From positions 186,001 to 250,000 of the forward strand of contig CACYQI010000002.1 of the NCBI GenBank assembly GCA_902776455.1: DNA of 64,000 nucleotides, given 5' to 3'. Both the position numbers and the translations under genes were made by a program. The notes beneath the pieces were generated by a model, which saw only the letters and a program-made list of their open reading frames with translations, searched no databases and was not told the origin of the DNA. This DNA comes from an uncultured Bacteroidales bacterium. GTDB lineage: Bacteria; Bacteroidota; Bacteroidia; Bacteroidales; Bacteroidaceae. This document shows, one piece after another, positions 47,355 through 55,759 of this stretch. Position 1 is the first letter of the stretch. Every line of letters starts with the position of its first letter.

Positions 47355-47597
47355 AAGGGACGACAGAACACAGACGGGGGCGCAAACCCCCGGTAATGAT
47401 GCAACAATGAGAAAAGCCCTGAAAGGGCGACAGAGTCCTTAATAAGTTGATTTCAAACCAATTGACCTCTCTGTCGCCCCTTCTGGGCTTCTTTTTACTG
47501 ACATGTTCCTTGCCGGGGGTTCTTCGCTTCGCTCAGGCGCAGACGGAGTCACCCCCGTCTGTGTTCTTTCGCACCTCCGGTGCTTTTCCCCGGACAG
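47355..47597. repeat. Composite palindromic repeat of about 245 bp
   Basis: Two inverted arms: GACAGAACACAGACGGGGG... and its mirror ...CCCCCGTCTGTGTTCTTTCG, with inner ends GCCCTGAAAGGGCGACAGAG and CTCTGTCGCCCCTTCTGGGC around an AT-rich centre. Sister of 2772-3016. Confidence 0.82.
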
Positions 47598-47607
47598 CGA
47601 TAGTTTT

Positions 47608-47963
47608 CTGTCAAGAATTTTCTGTTCTCGACGCGATTTAAGGGCATGTTTCCCCCTCTGTGGCACTTAGGGCCGGAAAAGGCGGGAAATGGGCTTATTT
47701 TGAATGGCTGCTGGGAATCAAGGGGTTAGGAAGAGGCATTTTGCCGAGGGAAGTTAAGAAAGTGTCATGTCGGCATGGCATGCTGACAAACGGAACAAAG
47801 AATGAAGTGAAAAATGGAAAGTTGAAAGGGGAAAGTTAACGTGGAGGAAAAGGCGACACAACGTGGAGTGTTGGCCTACACAACGTGGAGCGTCGAAAAG
47901 GAAGGCACGCAGGGGAGGGAATTGCCCTACGGAGAGGGACGAAATGGTGTCATGGTTTTTCGG
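47608..47963 (-). repeat. 357-bp dispersed element, copy D
   Basis: Reverse orientation. Has GGGAAATGGGCTTATTTTGA, GTTAAGAAAGTGTCATGTCG, the GGCATGGCATGC palindrome, GGAACAAAGAATGAAG, and AACGTGGAGGAAAAGGCG, ACAACGTGGAGTG and ACAACGTGGAGCGTCGAAAA cores; ends near ATGGTTTTTCGG. Confidence 0.88.
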
Positions 47964-48061
47964 ACGCGCTCCTCTTCCTGTTCGGCGAGGAAAATGGCGT
48001 TCTGACGGGTTTGGACTCGGGCTTTGCTGCCTAAGCACCTACGGGGACGTGCTTCCTGTCC

Positions 48062-48178
48062 GAGAGGATTTGCAATCCTCACGTATCGGATTTAGGGATT
48101 CTCAATCCCGCAATCCTTGTTTCTTAGCATTACAAATGCCTACGACCGATGCTGTCGAATTACAAATCCGCCAGAACG
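48062..48178. repeat. GGATTTGTAATCC-type palindromic repeat, copy 2
   Basis: AGGATTTGCAATCCT, GGGATTCTCAATCCC, GCATTACAAATGC and GTCGAATTACAAATCCGCC, in the same order as 11213-11335. Confidence 0.72.
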
Positions 48179-48221
48179 ATACCTCTGGCCATTCGATGGC
48201 GTGCTCCCCTGTTCGTGGCGG

Positions 48222-48860
48222 TCAGACGCAGTAGTTGTGTTTCTTCTCCCAACCGATGCTGGTGGCGGGTCCGTGGCCGCAGAGGACGTCGGTGTCGTCG
48301 GGCAGGCGGAAGAGCTTTTCCCTGATGCTGTTCAGTTCTGCCTCCCAGTTTCCGCCGGGCAGGTCGGTGCGTCCTATGCTCTGCTTGAAGAGCGTGTCGC
48401 CGCTGAGGACCATGTGTTCGTCGGGGATGTAGAGCGAGGCAGAGCCGGGCGTATGGCCGGGTGTATGGATGAATCGTATGGCAGTCTCGCCGAGATGCAC
48501 CTCGCCTCCGTCGTTGAGCAAGCGGCCGATGGGGGGCATTGCTCCGCCGATGGTCAGTCCGAACTGTGCCGCCATCATCGGCATCTGCCGGTAGGTCTCT
48601 TCCTCATCGACGTGGAAGATGGGCTTCAGCCCGTACTTGCGAAAGATAAATGGCAGGCCGTAGGTGTGGTCGAAGTGGGCGTGCGTCTGCAAGGCATACT
48701 TCATCTTGAGTCCGTGGGCCTCGATGCAGCCGGCCAGCGACTGTTCTTCCTGCCTGTTCCAGTTGCCGGGGTCCACGATAGCGGCTTCGAGCGTCGCCTC
48801 GTCCCACAGCAGGTAGGTGTTCTCTTGAATGGGGTTGAAAGTGAAGGCTATGTATTTCAT
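48222..48860 (-). CDS. MBL-fold metallo-hydrolase (glyoxalase II-like)
   Basis: A 212-residue metallo-beta-lactamase-fold hydrolase with the dinuclear zinc motif TH60AH62FD64H65 (LQTHAHFDHTYG), FIHTPGHTPGS, HMVLSGDTLF and a C-terminal LCGHGPATSIG. Similar to YcbL/glyoxalase II-like thioesterases. Substrate unknown. Last in a minus-strand run after rsmG. Confidence 0.88.
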   Translation of the reverse strand: MKYIAFTFNPIQENTYLLWDEATLEAAIVDPGNWNRQEEQSLAGCIEAHGLKMKYALQTHAHFDHTYGLPFIFRKYGLKPIFHVDEEETYRQMPMMAAQFGLTIGGAMPPIGRLLNDGGEVHLGETAIRFIHTPGHTPGSASLYIPDEHMVLSGDTLFKQSIGRTDLPGGNWEAELNSIREKLFRLPDDTDVLCGHGPATSIGWEKKHNYCV

Positions 48861-48867
48861 TTGCTTG

Positions 48868-48995
48868 TTAGTGGTTAGTGGTTAGCAGATAGTGGTTAGT
48901 GGTTGGCGGTTAGCGGTAAGAGGAATGTTCTGGATGCTTATTGGGATCCCAAGGTTTTCTCTAACCTCTAACCCCTACCCTCTAACCTCCAATTT
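48868..48995. repeat. Intergenic hairpin made of GTTAGTGG words
   Basis: GTTAGTGGTTAGTGGTTAGC-type words on the left face CTAACCTCTAACCCCTACCC-type words on the right, between rsmG and the metallo-hydrolase. Confidence 0.65.
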
Positions 48996-49000
48996 CTTGG

Positions 49001-49678
49001 TTATAATGGCAAGTAAACCAGTTTCTTAGTCTCGAAGAACGGCTCCTCGAAGAAGTCGCAGAGCGATACCGTCTCGGCGGCTTTGCCAAAGGGCTTAGCC
49101 TCTTGCTCCAGCTCTCCGCCTTTGAGGCAGATGAGGCCGCCGGGGAGGGCGTTCAGTTGCTCGCGCGAGATGTTCTTGCGCACAATCTTCACGAGGTCGG
49201 GCAGAGGCATGACGGCTCGCGAGACGACGAAGTGGAACTTCTCCTTCACTTCCTCGGCGCGGCACCACCTTGTCGTGACGTTTCCCAGTCCTAACGCGTT
49301 CTTCACTTCCTCGCAGACGCGAATCTTCTTGCCGATGGAATCGACGAGGAGGAACTCAGCCTCGGGAAACATGATGGCAAGCGGGATGCCCGGGAAGCCG
49401 CCGCCCGTGCCGAGGTCCATGATGCTGGTGCCCGGCTTGAAGCGTATGAATTCGGCTATGGCGAGGCTGTGCAGGACGTGGTGCTCGTAGAGGTTGTCGA
49501 TGTCCTTGCGCGAGATGACGTTTATCTTGCTGTTCCAGTCGCGATAGAGCGCATCGAGTGCTGCAAACTGCTCCTTCTGCCTGTCGGTCAGGGTGAAGTA
49601 TTTGGTTAAAACGGACCCCCCGTCCCCCTTTAGGGGGAGGTTTGTCCCTTGGACTTTCTGTGTTTTTGTTTCGTTCAT
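49001..49678 (-). CDS. rsmG: 16S rRNA (guanine527-N7)-methyltransferase RsmG
   Basis: A 225-residue SAM-dependent methyltransferase modifying G527 of 16S rRNA. The body matches the family: LYRDWNSKINVISRKDIDNL, then the SAM site SIMDLGTGGGFPGIPLAIMF and ISREQLNALPGGLICLKGGE. The first 23 residues (including VQGTNLPLKGDGGS) do not fit: they are encoded by a GC repeat arm (49613-49640) and the sequence beyond it. Normal homologues start a few residues before the KYF of LTKYFTLTD. The repeat seems to have displaced the original start and supplied a new one at 49678, one base after the DUF559 stop. Confidence 0.92.
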   Translation of the reverse strand: MNETKTQKVQGTNLPLKGDGGSVLTKYFTLTDRQKEQFAALDALYRDWNSKINVISRKDIDNLYEHHVLHSLAIAEFIRFKPGTSIMDLGTGGGFPGIPLAIMFPEAEFLLVDSIGKKIRVCEEVKNALGLGNVTTRWCRAEEVKEKFHFVVSRAVMPLPDLVKIVRKNISREQLNALPGGLICLKGGELEQEAKPFGKAAETVSLCDFFEEPFFETKKLVYLPL

Positions 49679-50105
49679 TTTATTGCAATAAGCTTCCTAT
49701 CTCATTAACTACATTATCAATGTCATATAGCACTCGCTCATTACTGAAGCGTATGACTTTGTACCCCAATTCTTCGAGCATTTGAGTCCTTAGCTCGTCG
49801 TCGTATTCTTGCAGCGGTTCAGAATGGTATCCTCCATCCACTTCGATTATCAGCTTGCAGTCAGGGCAAAAGAAGTCCACAATGAACGGTCCTATTATAT
49901 ATTGGAACAGGAACTTATGGCCAAGATTCTTCGCTCTCACATAGTCTCTGAGTATTGATTCTGCCTCTGTGGGATTAGACCTCATTTTCTTTGCCCAGTC
50001 TTTTAGTTGAGCATAGTATATGGGGTCTGCATTCTGATATGGGAAGTGGTTATAAGTCTCCATCACACTGTTTGTTTATTCCCCCTAAAGGGGGTTAGGG
50101 GGTCC
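49613..50105. mobile_element. Candidate mobile unit: DUF559 gene between inverted GC arms
   Basis: The left arm at 49613-49640 contains CCCCCTTTAGGGGG and starts GGACCCCCC. The right arm at 50079-50105 contains CCCCCTAAAGGGGG and ends GGGGGTCC. They are reverse complements at about 24 of 26 positions. Between them lie the DUF559 gene and a new start codon for rsmG. The outer ends are fused in frame to the C-terminus of the antiporter (ADPLTPFRGNKQTV) and to the N-terminus of RsmG. Mobility is inferred from the structure; no target-site duplication was identified. Confidence 0.6.
49680..50063 (-). CDS. DUF559 endonuclease-domain protein
   Basis: A 127-residue protein of the DUF559 family, related to Vsr-type and other PD-(D/E)XK nucleases. 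Visible family marks: NPTEAESILRDYVRAKNLGH, FQYIIGPFIVDFFCPDCKLI, IIEVDGGYHSE and DELRTQMLEELGYKVIRFSN; the Asp in VDFF and Glu/Asp in IEVDGG are the likely metal site. The start is ATG 50063, overlapping the antiporter stop as TGATG; GTG 50066 is an alternative. It is enclosed by inverted GC arms and is not part of an obvious restriction or repair operon. It may be the mobility gene of the GC repeat family (inference). Confidence 0.82.
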   Translation of the reverse strand: METYNHFPYQNADPIYYAQLKDWAKKMRSNPTEAESILRDYVRAKNLGHKFLFQYIIGPFIVDFFCPDCKLIIEVDGGYHSEPLQEYDDELRTQMLEELGYKVIRFSNERVLYDIDNVVNEIGSLLQ

Positions 50106-51373
50106 GCTATTATATACACAAACGCCACTGCCCCAAGGATGTAGGGATAGTAGAGGTATGGGATGATGTCGAGCGGGTTGACAGCGGCCAGTCCGCTGGC
50201 GATGAGCATCTGTGCTCCGTAGGGGATGATGCCTTGTGCCAGGCAGCTGAAGGTGTCGAGGATGCTTGCGGCACGCTTGGCGGCGATGCCGTAGCGCTGG
50301 GCCAACTGCTTTGCCAGAGGGCCGACGCTAAGGATGGCAATCGTGTTGTTAGCCGTACAGAAGTCCGTCAGCACTACCATTGCCGCCATGCTCAACTCAG
50401 CCTTCTTCCTACTGCCGTTCCGGTTGTTGAAGAGCTTCATCAGCCAGTCGATGCCGCCTGCTTGGCGGATGACCTGCATCAAGCCCGCTGCCAGGAGCGT
50501 CACAATGATGAGTTCGCTCATGCCCATGATGCCGTCGTTCATTGCCCGCAGCCATCCGAAGGGCGTCAGCGTGCCGGTAGCGATGCCCATCAGGCCGGCC
50601 AGAAACGTTGCCGAAGCAAGCACGAGCTGCACATTCATGCCGGCAAGCGATGCCACTATAATATATATATAAGGTAGAATGGCGGGGTAGAAGACGTCGT
50701 GCAAGCGGTCTGGTTCCACGTTGACAGCAGGCATGCAGCCGTAGAGCACCAGGCAGATGACGGCAGCCGGCAGGGCAATCCAGATGTTGGCACGGAACTT
50801 GTCCTTCATCTCGCAGCCGAGCGTCTGCGTAGCCATAATCGTGGTGTCGGAGATGAAACTCAGGTTGTCGCCAAAGTACGCGCCGCCAACGACAATGGCC
50901 ACCATCATGGCCGTTCCCGCCCCTGTCTGCTCGGCCATACTGCCTGCTATGGGGACAAGGGCAGCTATCGTGCCGACACTCGTTCCCGTACTGAGCGAGA
51001 TGAAACAGGCTGCGAGGAAAAGGCTTCCCAGCACAAAGCCGGGCGGAACAGCCGCGAGAGCCAAGTGGATAGTCGCATCGATGGCTCCCATCTGCTTTGC
51101 TGTGGCAGCAAAGGCTCCTGCCAGGATGAAGATCCAGAGCATCTGCATGATGCCCGGTGCAGCGGCTCCGTCGGCAAGGTGGGCGAAACGTTGGCTCACG
51201 CTTTCGCCCCTGATGATGAACAGGCTGTAGAGCGATGCAACAAGGAAAGCTACCGTGAGCGGCACGGCATAGAAGTCGTCTGCTGCAATACTCAGGAACA
51301 GATAAAGCAGCAGAAAGACAAGGAGCGGACTCAAAGCAAGCAAGCCCTTTTTGTTCGAAACTTCAGCTTTCAT
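50063..51373 (-). CDS. NhaC-type Na+/H+ antiporter family protein
   Basis: A 436-residue inner-membrane transporter with about eleven hydrophobic segments. Family marks include ISLSTGTSVGTIAALVPIAG, VGGAYFGDNLSFISDTTIMA, TDFCTANNTIAILSVGPLAK and SCLAQGIIPYGAQMLIASGL. The ion specificity is not certain; related proteins also exchange malate or lactate. Its last 12 residues (PLTPFRGNKQTV) and its stop are encoded by a GC repeat arm, so the original C-terminus has probably been replaced. Confidence 0.87.
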   Translation of the reverse strand: MKAEVSNKKGLLALSPLLVFLLLYLFLSIAADDFYAVPLTVAFLVASLYSLFIIRGESVSQRFAHLADGAAAPGIMQMLWIFILAGAFAATAKQMGAIDATIHLALAAVPPGFVLGSLFLAACFISLSTGTSVGTIAALVPIAGSMAEQTGAGTAMMVAIVVGGAYFGDNLSFISDTTIMATQTLGCEMKDKFRANIWIALPAAVICLVLYGCMPAVNVEPDRLHDVFYPAILPYIYIIVASLAGMNVQLVLASATFLAGLMGIATGTLTPFGWLRAMNDGIMGMSELIIVTLLAAGLMQVIRQAGGIDWLMKLFNNRNGSRKKAELSMAAMVVLTDFCTANNTIAILSVGPLAKQLAQRYGIAAKRAASILDTFSCLAQGIIPYGAQMLIASGLAAVNPLDIIPYLYYPYILGAVAFVYIIADPLTPFRGNKQTV

Positions 51374-51481
51374 GCCGCGAAGTTACGCATTTTTCCTCAA
51401 TATCCATGCGTTTTTACATAGAATTACGGTAATTCTTGCAATTTGTACCTTATTTTGAGTCCTGTTTTCACATTTATTTTG

Positions 51482-51489
51482 TACCTTTG
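51482..51489 (+). promoter_or_regulatory. -7 element TACCTTTG for kdgK-eda
   Basis: TACCTTTG lies 40 bases before ATG 51529. It falls inside the longer open frame that starts at 51436 and so argues for the 51529 start. Confidence 0.6.
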
Positions 51490-51528
51490 CAGACAATTAA
51501 GCAAAAAAGGATAACCAACAGTAAAGAC

Positions 51529-52551
51529 ATGGCAAAAATTGTAACACTCGGCGAACTCATGCTTAGGCTGTCGTCATCGGCAAGCAAGAGGTTCGTCCAA
51601 TCCGACAGCTTCGATGTCAACTATGGCGGCGGTGAGGCAAACGTAGCCGTCAGCTTGCAGAACTTTGGCAACGAGGCTTTCTTCGTCAGCAAGATACCGG
51701 CACACGAAATAGGCCAAGCGGCCATCAACAGCCTTCGCCGCTTTGGTGTACACGTGAAGTACGTGGCACGAGGCGGTTCCCGCTTGGGCATTTACTACCT
51801 CGAAACGGGGAGCAGCCTTCGTCCCAGCAAGGTGATTTACGACCGCGCCCACAGCAGCATCAGCGAGGCAACGCCGGAGGACTTCGACTTCGACGGCATC
51901 TTTCGCGATGCCGACTGGTTCCATTGGAGCGGCATCACGCCTGCTTTGTCGAAGAGTACTGCCGAATGTGTGGAGAAGGCGTGCATCGCAGCCAAGAAAG
52001 CCGGCGTGACCATCAGCTGCGACCTCAATTATCGGCACAAACTCTGGTCGGGCGAGGAGGCGCAGAAAGTGATGCGTCCCTTGATGCAGTACGTCGATGT
52101 CTGCATCGGCAACGAGGAAGATGCCGAGATGTGCCTGGGCTTCCGTCCCAATGCCGACGTAGAAAACGGAAAGACGGACGGCGAAGGCTACAAGAACATC
52201 TTTCGGAGCATGGCGAAGGAGTTCGGCTTCCGCTATGTCGTAAGCACCCTTCGCGAGAGTTTCAGCGCGTCGCGCAACGGCTGGAAGGCCATGATATACG
52301 ACGGGAAGGAGTTCTATCTGAGCCGCCGCTACGAGATAAGTCCCATCGTGGACCGTGTGGGCGGAGGCGACAGTTTCAGCGCCGGCCTCATTCATGGCTT
52401 GGCAAACGGCAAACCGATGCAGTGGTCGTTGGAGTTCGCTGTTGCCGCAAGTGCCTTGAAGCACACCATTCCGGGCGACGTCAACCTCGTCTCTGCCAGC
52501 GAGGTGGAGTGCCTCATGAACGGCAACGGCAACGGGAGAGTGGAGAGATAA
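51529..52551 (+). CDS. kdgK: PfkB-family sugar kinase, probable 2-dehydro-3-deoxygluconokinase
   Basis: A 340-residue ribokinase-fold kinase. MAKIVTLGELMLRLS opens it; SFDVNYGGGEANVAVSLQNF is the substrate loop and VDRVGGGDSFSAGLIHGLAN holds the catalytic Asp281. The next gene is KDPG aldolase, which makes KDG kinase the best call: KDG to KDPG in uronate breakdown. ATG 51529 is chosen because the promoter lies upstream of it and homologues begin there. Confidence 0.88.
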   Translation: MAKIVTLGELMLRLSSSASKRFVQSDSFDVNYGGGEANVAVSLQNFGNEAFFVSKIPAHEIGQAAINSLRRFGVHVKYVARGGSRLGIYYLETGSSLRPSKVIYDRAHSSISEATPEDFDFDGIFRDADWFHWSGITPALSKSTAECVEKACIAAKKAGVTISCDLNYRHKLWSGEEAQKVMRPLMQYVDVCIGNEEDAEMCLGFRPNADVENGKTDGEGYKNIFRSMAKEFGFRYVVSTLRESFSASRNGWKAMIYDGKEFYLSRRYEISPIVDRVGGGDSFSAGLIHGLANGKPMQWSLEFAVAASALKHTIPGDVNLVSASEVECLMNGNGNGRVER

Positions 52552-52590
52552 AAGACCCCCCAACCCCCTTTAGGGGGAGAGAGGGAGGAT
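52550..52590. repeat. GC-rich repeat arm between kdgK and eda
   Basis: GACCCCCCAACCCCCTTTAG followed by GGGGGAGAGAGGGAGG, a single arm of the family directly after the kdgK stop. Confidence 0.65.
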
Positions 52591-52628
52591 GGTTGCCGCC
52601 TTCAATTATGAATTATGAATTGTGAATT

Positions 52629-53309
52629 ATGAATTTTGATAAGCTTCAAGTCCTGCAAAAGCTGCAGGCGACGGGCATGGTGCCTGTCTTCTATCACAAA
52701 GATGCCGAGGTGGCTAAGCAGGTCGTCAAGGCTTGCTACGACGGTGGTGTGCGTGCTTTCGAGTTCACGAATCGTGGCGACTTTGCTCACGAAGTGTTTG
52801 CCGAGTGCGTGAAGTTTGCGCGGGTGGAGTGTCCGGAGCTGGCGATGGGCGTCGGCTCTGTGGTCGATGCGCCCACGGCTGCCCTGTATATCCAGCTGGG
52901 AGCCTGCTTTGTGGTGGGGCCGTTGCTCAATCCCGAGATAGCTCGCGTCTGCAATCGTCGGCTCGTTCCCTACGTTCCCGGATGCGGTTCGGTGAGCGAG
53001 ATAGGCACGGCCCAAGAGCTGGGCTGCGACGTGACGAAGGTCTTTCCGGGCGACGTCTATGGCCCTGCTTTCGTGAAAGGCATGATGGCTCCGATGCCGT
53101 GGAGCAAGGTGATGGTCACCGGAGGCGTTTCTCCCGACGAAGAGAACCTGTCGGCTTGGTTCCGGGCGGGTGCTTTCTGCGTCGGCATGGGCAGCAAACT
53201 CTTCCCGAAGGACAGGATAGAAGCGGCCGACTGGCAGTATATCACCGACCAGTGCCGCCGCTCGCTCGAATACATCGCCTTCGGGAAAGGTGAAAAGTTG
53301 AAAAGGTGA
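52629..53309 (+). CDS. eda: 2-dehydro-3-deoxyphosphogluconate (KDPG) aldolase
   Basis: A 226-residue aldolase cleaving KDPG to pyruvate and glyceraldehyde-3-phosphate. Glu45 and Arg49 in [43 protein letters not shown] and the Schiff-base lysine 137 in [12 protein letters not shown] are present. It forms a two-gene operon with kdgK; no edd is in view, which points to uronate rather than gluconate use. Confidence 0.92.
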   Translation: MNFDKLQVLQKLQATGMVPVFYHKDAEVAKQVVKACYDGGVRAFEFTNRGDFAHEVFAECVKFARVECPELAMGVGSVVDAPTAALYIQLGACFVVGPLLNPEIARVCNRRLVPYVPGCGSVSEIGTAQELGCDVTKVFPGDVYGPAFVKGMMAPMPWSKVMVTGGVSPDEENLSAWFRAGAFCVGMGSKLFPKDRIEAADWQYITDQCRRSLEYIAFGKGEKLKR

Positions 53310-53358
53310 AAGGGTGAAAAACATTCGTGCTATTCTTGAATAGGAAGAGGAGCGCGTC

Positions 53359-53715
53359 CGAAAAACCTTGACACCATTTTCTTTCTCTCCGTAGGTCAAT
53401 TCCCTCTCCTCCACGCTATCTTTTTCGACGCTCCACGTTGTGTTGGCCAATTCAACGTGGAGTGTTGCTTTTTCCTCCACGTAGAATTTCCCCTTTCAAC
53501 TTTCCATTTTTCCCTTCATTCTTTGTTCCGTTTGACAGCATGTCATGTTGTCCTTGTACTTTCTTGACTTCACTCGGCAAAACGCCCCTTTCTAATCCAT
53601 TGATTACCAGCTGCCAGTCGATTTAAGCCCATTTCCTGCCTTCGGTGGACCAAAGTGCCACAGAAGCGAAAAAACGCCGTCAGAACGCGTCCGACTGCGA
53701 AAACTTCTGACAAAC
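53359..53715 (+). repeat. 357-bp dispersed element, copy E
   Basis: Same orientation as A and C. CCGAAAAACCTTGACACC start; GACGCTCCACGTTGTGTTGG, CAACGTGGAGTGTTGC and TTTTTCCTCCACGTAGAA cores; TTCATTCTTTGTTCCGTTTG; CGATTTAAGCCCATTTCCTG; GCCGTCAGAACGCGTCC; end GCGAAAACTTCTGACA. Confidence 0.88.
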
Positions 53716-53727
53716 GCTTCGCCTGCG

Positions 53728-54035
53728 GTTCCCCTCCCCTCCAAGGGGAAAAGACCCCTCCCATCCTCCCCTTAAAGGGGAGGGGCTGGGAAGTTAGCTG
53801 TGAATCCTCCCCGCGGTTCCCCTCCCCTCCAAGGGGGGGGTTAGGGGTGGGGTCTCTGCCATCTGCGATGCACATGGCACAAAAAGTCCTTCCCTTTAGG
53901 GGAGGATTTAGGAGAGGCTTGGGAAGGGTAAGGGGTGGGGTATGTCATACGGAAAAAGCCTCCTCTAAATCTCCCCCTAAAGGGAGAGACTTTAGGGGAG
54001 GATTTAGGAGAGGCTTTAGGGTGGAGGCTGGGAGT
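53728..54035. repeat. Cluster of GC-rich repeat arms
   Basis: Multiple arms (CCCTCCCCTCCAAGGGG, CTCCCCTTAAAGGGGAGG, CCCTTTAGGGGAGGATTTAG, CTCCCCCTAAAGGGAGAG) fill the gap up to the symporter stop. Orientation alternates. No gene is supported. Confidence 0.75.
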
Positions 54036-54042
54036 GAGCTTT

Positions 54043-55566
54043 TTATTTATAGCACTCGAACATCTTCTCGACGTAGCCCTTCTGGAGTTTCGGGCTGACG
54101 AGGCTCGTAATCCAGACTACCGGGAAACCTCCTATCATAGCGAGGGCGCCGCAGTTAATCGGGTTGATGGGGTTGCCCATGAGCATGTTGACGACCGTCA
54201 AGCCTACGCCCCAAATGAAGCAAGCCCAGACTGCCGACTTCGTGACGCCTTTCCAGTAGAGTCCCAGCATGAAGGGAGCGAGGAAGGCTCCTGCGAGGGC
54301 GCCCCAAGAGATGCCCATCAGCTGAGCGATGAAGGTAGGCGGATTCAACGCAATCAGCAGGCTGATGACGATGAAGAAGACTATCAGGACGCGCATCACG
54401 ACGACCTTCCGGCGCTCCACCTTCTCGGCCACAACGTCGTCGATGCTGCCTTCCTCCACCTCTCCGGGCAAGGACTTCTTGTCGCGATAGATGAGGTCGA
54501 GGGTCATGGTGCTCGATGAGGTCAGCACCAGCGAAGCGAGCGTGGACATCGAAGCCGAGAGAACCAGCAGCACGACGAGTGCGATGAGGGCATCGGGCAG
54601 CGTGACAAGCATGGCGGGAATAATGGAGTCGAAGGCGATTTTGCCCGTCGCTTCGTTGATGACAGGCTCGTAGAGGCGTCCGAAACCTCCGAGGAAATAG
54701 CATCCGCCAGCTATGATGAAGGCGAAGATGGTGGAGATGATGGTGCCGCGACGAATGGCGCTCTCGTCGGTAATCGAGTAGAACTTACCCACCATTTGCG
54801 GCAGACCCATCGTGCCAAGCGAGGTCAGGATGACTACGCCAAGCAGTCCCCACGGGTCTGGACCGAACCATGATGCGAAACCGCCATTGACTGTCGGGTC
54901 GGCATCGGAGGGGAGCGTGGCCAACTTCTCTACCGCTGTCACCAAACCTCCTTGCGCGTTCAGCACGGCAATGATGACGGCCACGATGCCGAAGAGCATG
55001 ATGATGCCCTGGATGAAGTCGTTCATCGCGGTTGCCTTGTAGCCTCCGAAGATGACGTAGATAGCCGTAAAGGCCGCCATGCCGATGACGCAATACTCGT
55101 AGGGGATGCCGAAGCCCATCTCGAAGAGACGCGAGATGCCGCTATAGACGCCTGCTGTGTAAGGAATGAGGAACACGAAAGCGATGATGCTGGCCACGAC
55201 GCGCAGGTTCTGACTGCTGTAGCGCGTTCCGAAGAAGTCGGGCATGGTGCGGCTCTCGATGTGCTGCGTCATCAGCTTCGTGCGCCTTCCGAGCAGAATC
55301 CAGGCAAGCAGCGAACCGATTACGGCATTGCCGATGCCTATCCAAGCGCTCGAAAGGCCGTAACGCCAGCCGAACTGTCCGGCATAACCGACAAAGACGA
55401 CAGCCGAGAAATAACTCGTTCCGTAGGCAAAAGCGGTGAGCCACGGACCAACGGCACGTCCGCCGAGAACGAAGCCGTCAACTGATCTGGCCTGTTTGTG
55501 GGAGTAGATGCCCACGCCAACCATCACGGCCAAGAAGATGATGGTCAGGAGAACTTTTATAAACAT
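54043..55566 (-). CDS. Sodium:solute symporter (SSS family)
   Basis: A 507-residue membrane protein with about 13 hydrophobic segments. SSS marks: DGFVLGGRAVGPWLTAFAYG near the N-terminus, GFGIPYEYCVIGMAAFTAIY, IFGGYKATAMNDFIQGIIML and GTMGLPQMVGKFYSITDE. It should use the Na+ gradient to import an organic solute (proline-like or sugar); the substrate is not clear. It follows a porin gene on the same strand, so the pair may move the same solute across both membranes. Confidence 0.88.
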   Translation of the reverse strand: MFIKVLLTIIFLAVMVGVGIYSHKQARSVDGFVLGGRAVGPWLTAFAYGTSYFSAVVFVGYAGQFGWRYGLSSAWIGIGNAVIGSLLAWILLGRRTKLMTQHIESRTMPDFFGTRYSSQNLRVVASIIAFVFLIPYTAGVYSGISRLFEMGFGIPYEYCVIGMAAFTAIYVIFGGYKATAMNDFIQGIIMLFGIVAVIIAVLNAQGGLVTAVEKLATLPSDADPTVNGGFASWFGPDPWGLLGVVILTSLGTMGLPQMVGKFYSITDESAIRRGTIISTIFAFIIAGGCYFLGGFGRLYEPVINEATGKIAFDSIIPAMLVTLPDALIALVVLLVLSASMSTLASLVLTSSSTMTLDLIYRDKKSLPGEVEEGSIDDVVAEKVERRKVVVMRVLIVFFIVISLLIALNPPTFIAQLMGISWGALAGAFLAPFMLGLYWKGVTKSAVWACFIWGVGLTVVNMLMGNPINPINCGALAMIGGFPVVWITSLVSPKLQKGYVEKMFECYK

Positions 55567-55574
55567 TGTTTTAT

Positions 55575-55748
55575 TAGGGGGTTAGTGGTTAGAGGTAAGA
55601 GGTTAGAGGTAAGAGGTTAGAGGTAAGAGGTTAGGGGTTAGAGGATAGTTGGGGGTGCTGAGATTAGGGGTTAGAGGTTAGAGGATAGTTGGGGGTGCTG
55701 AGGGGCCAAAGGTATTCTCTAACCACTAACCACTAACCACTAACCTCT
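55575..55748. repeat. Intergenic hairpin and array of GTTAGAGGTAAGA words
   Basis: Direct GTTAGAGGTAAGAG copies, a 38-base segment present twice (containing TTGGGGGTGCTGAG), and complementary ACCACTAACCACTAACC at the right end. Confidence 0.7.
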
Positions 55749-55759
55749 TCATTCTTCAC

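Noticed and set aside
46985..47600. Insertion sequence with lost transposase
   Set aside because: The palindromes resemble terminal repeats, but no transposase remnant, target duplication or frame is visible; kept as repeats only.
51436..51528. Longer N-terminus for kdgK
   Set aside because: The promoter -7 element (51482-51489) lies inside this extension, and homologues start at MAKIVTLGE.
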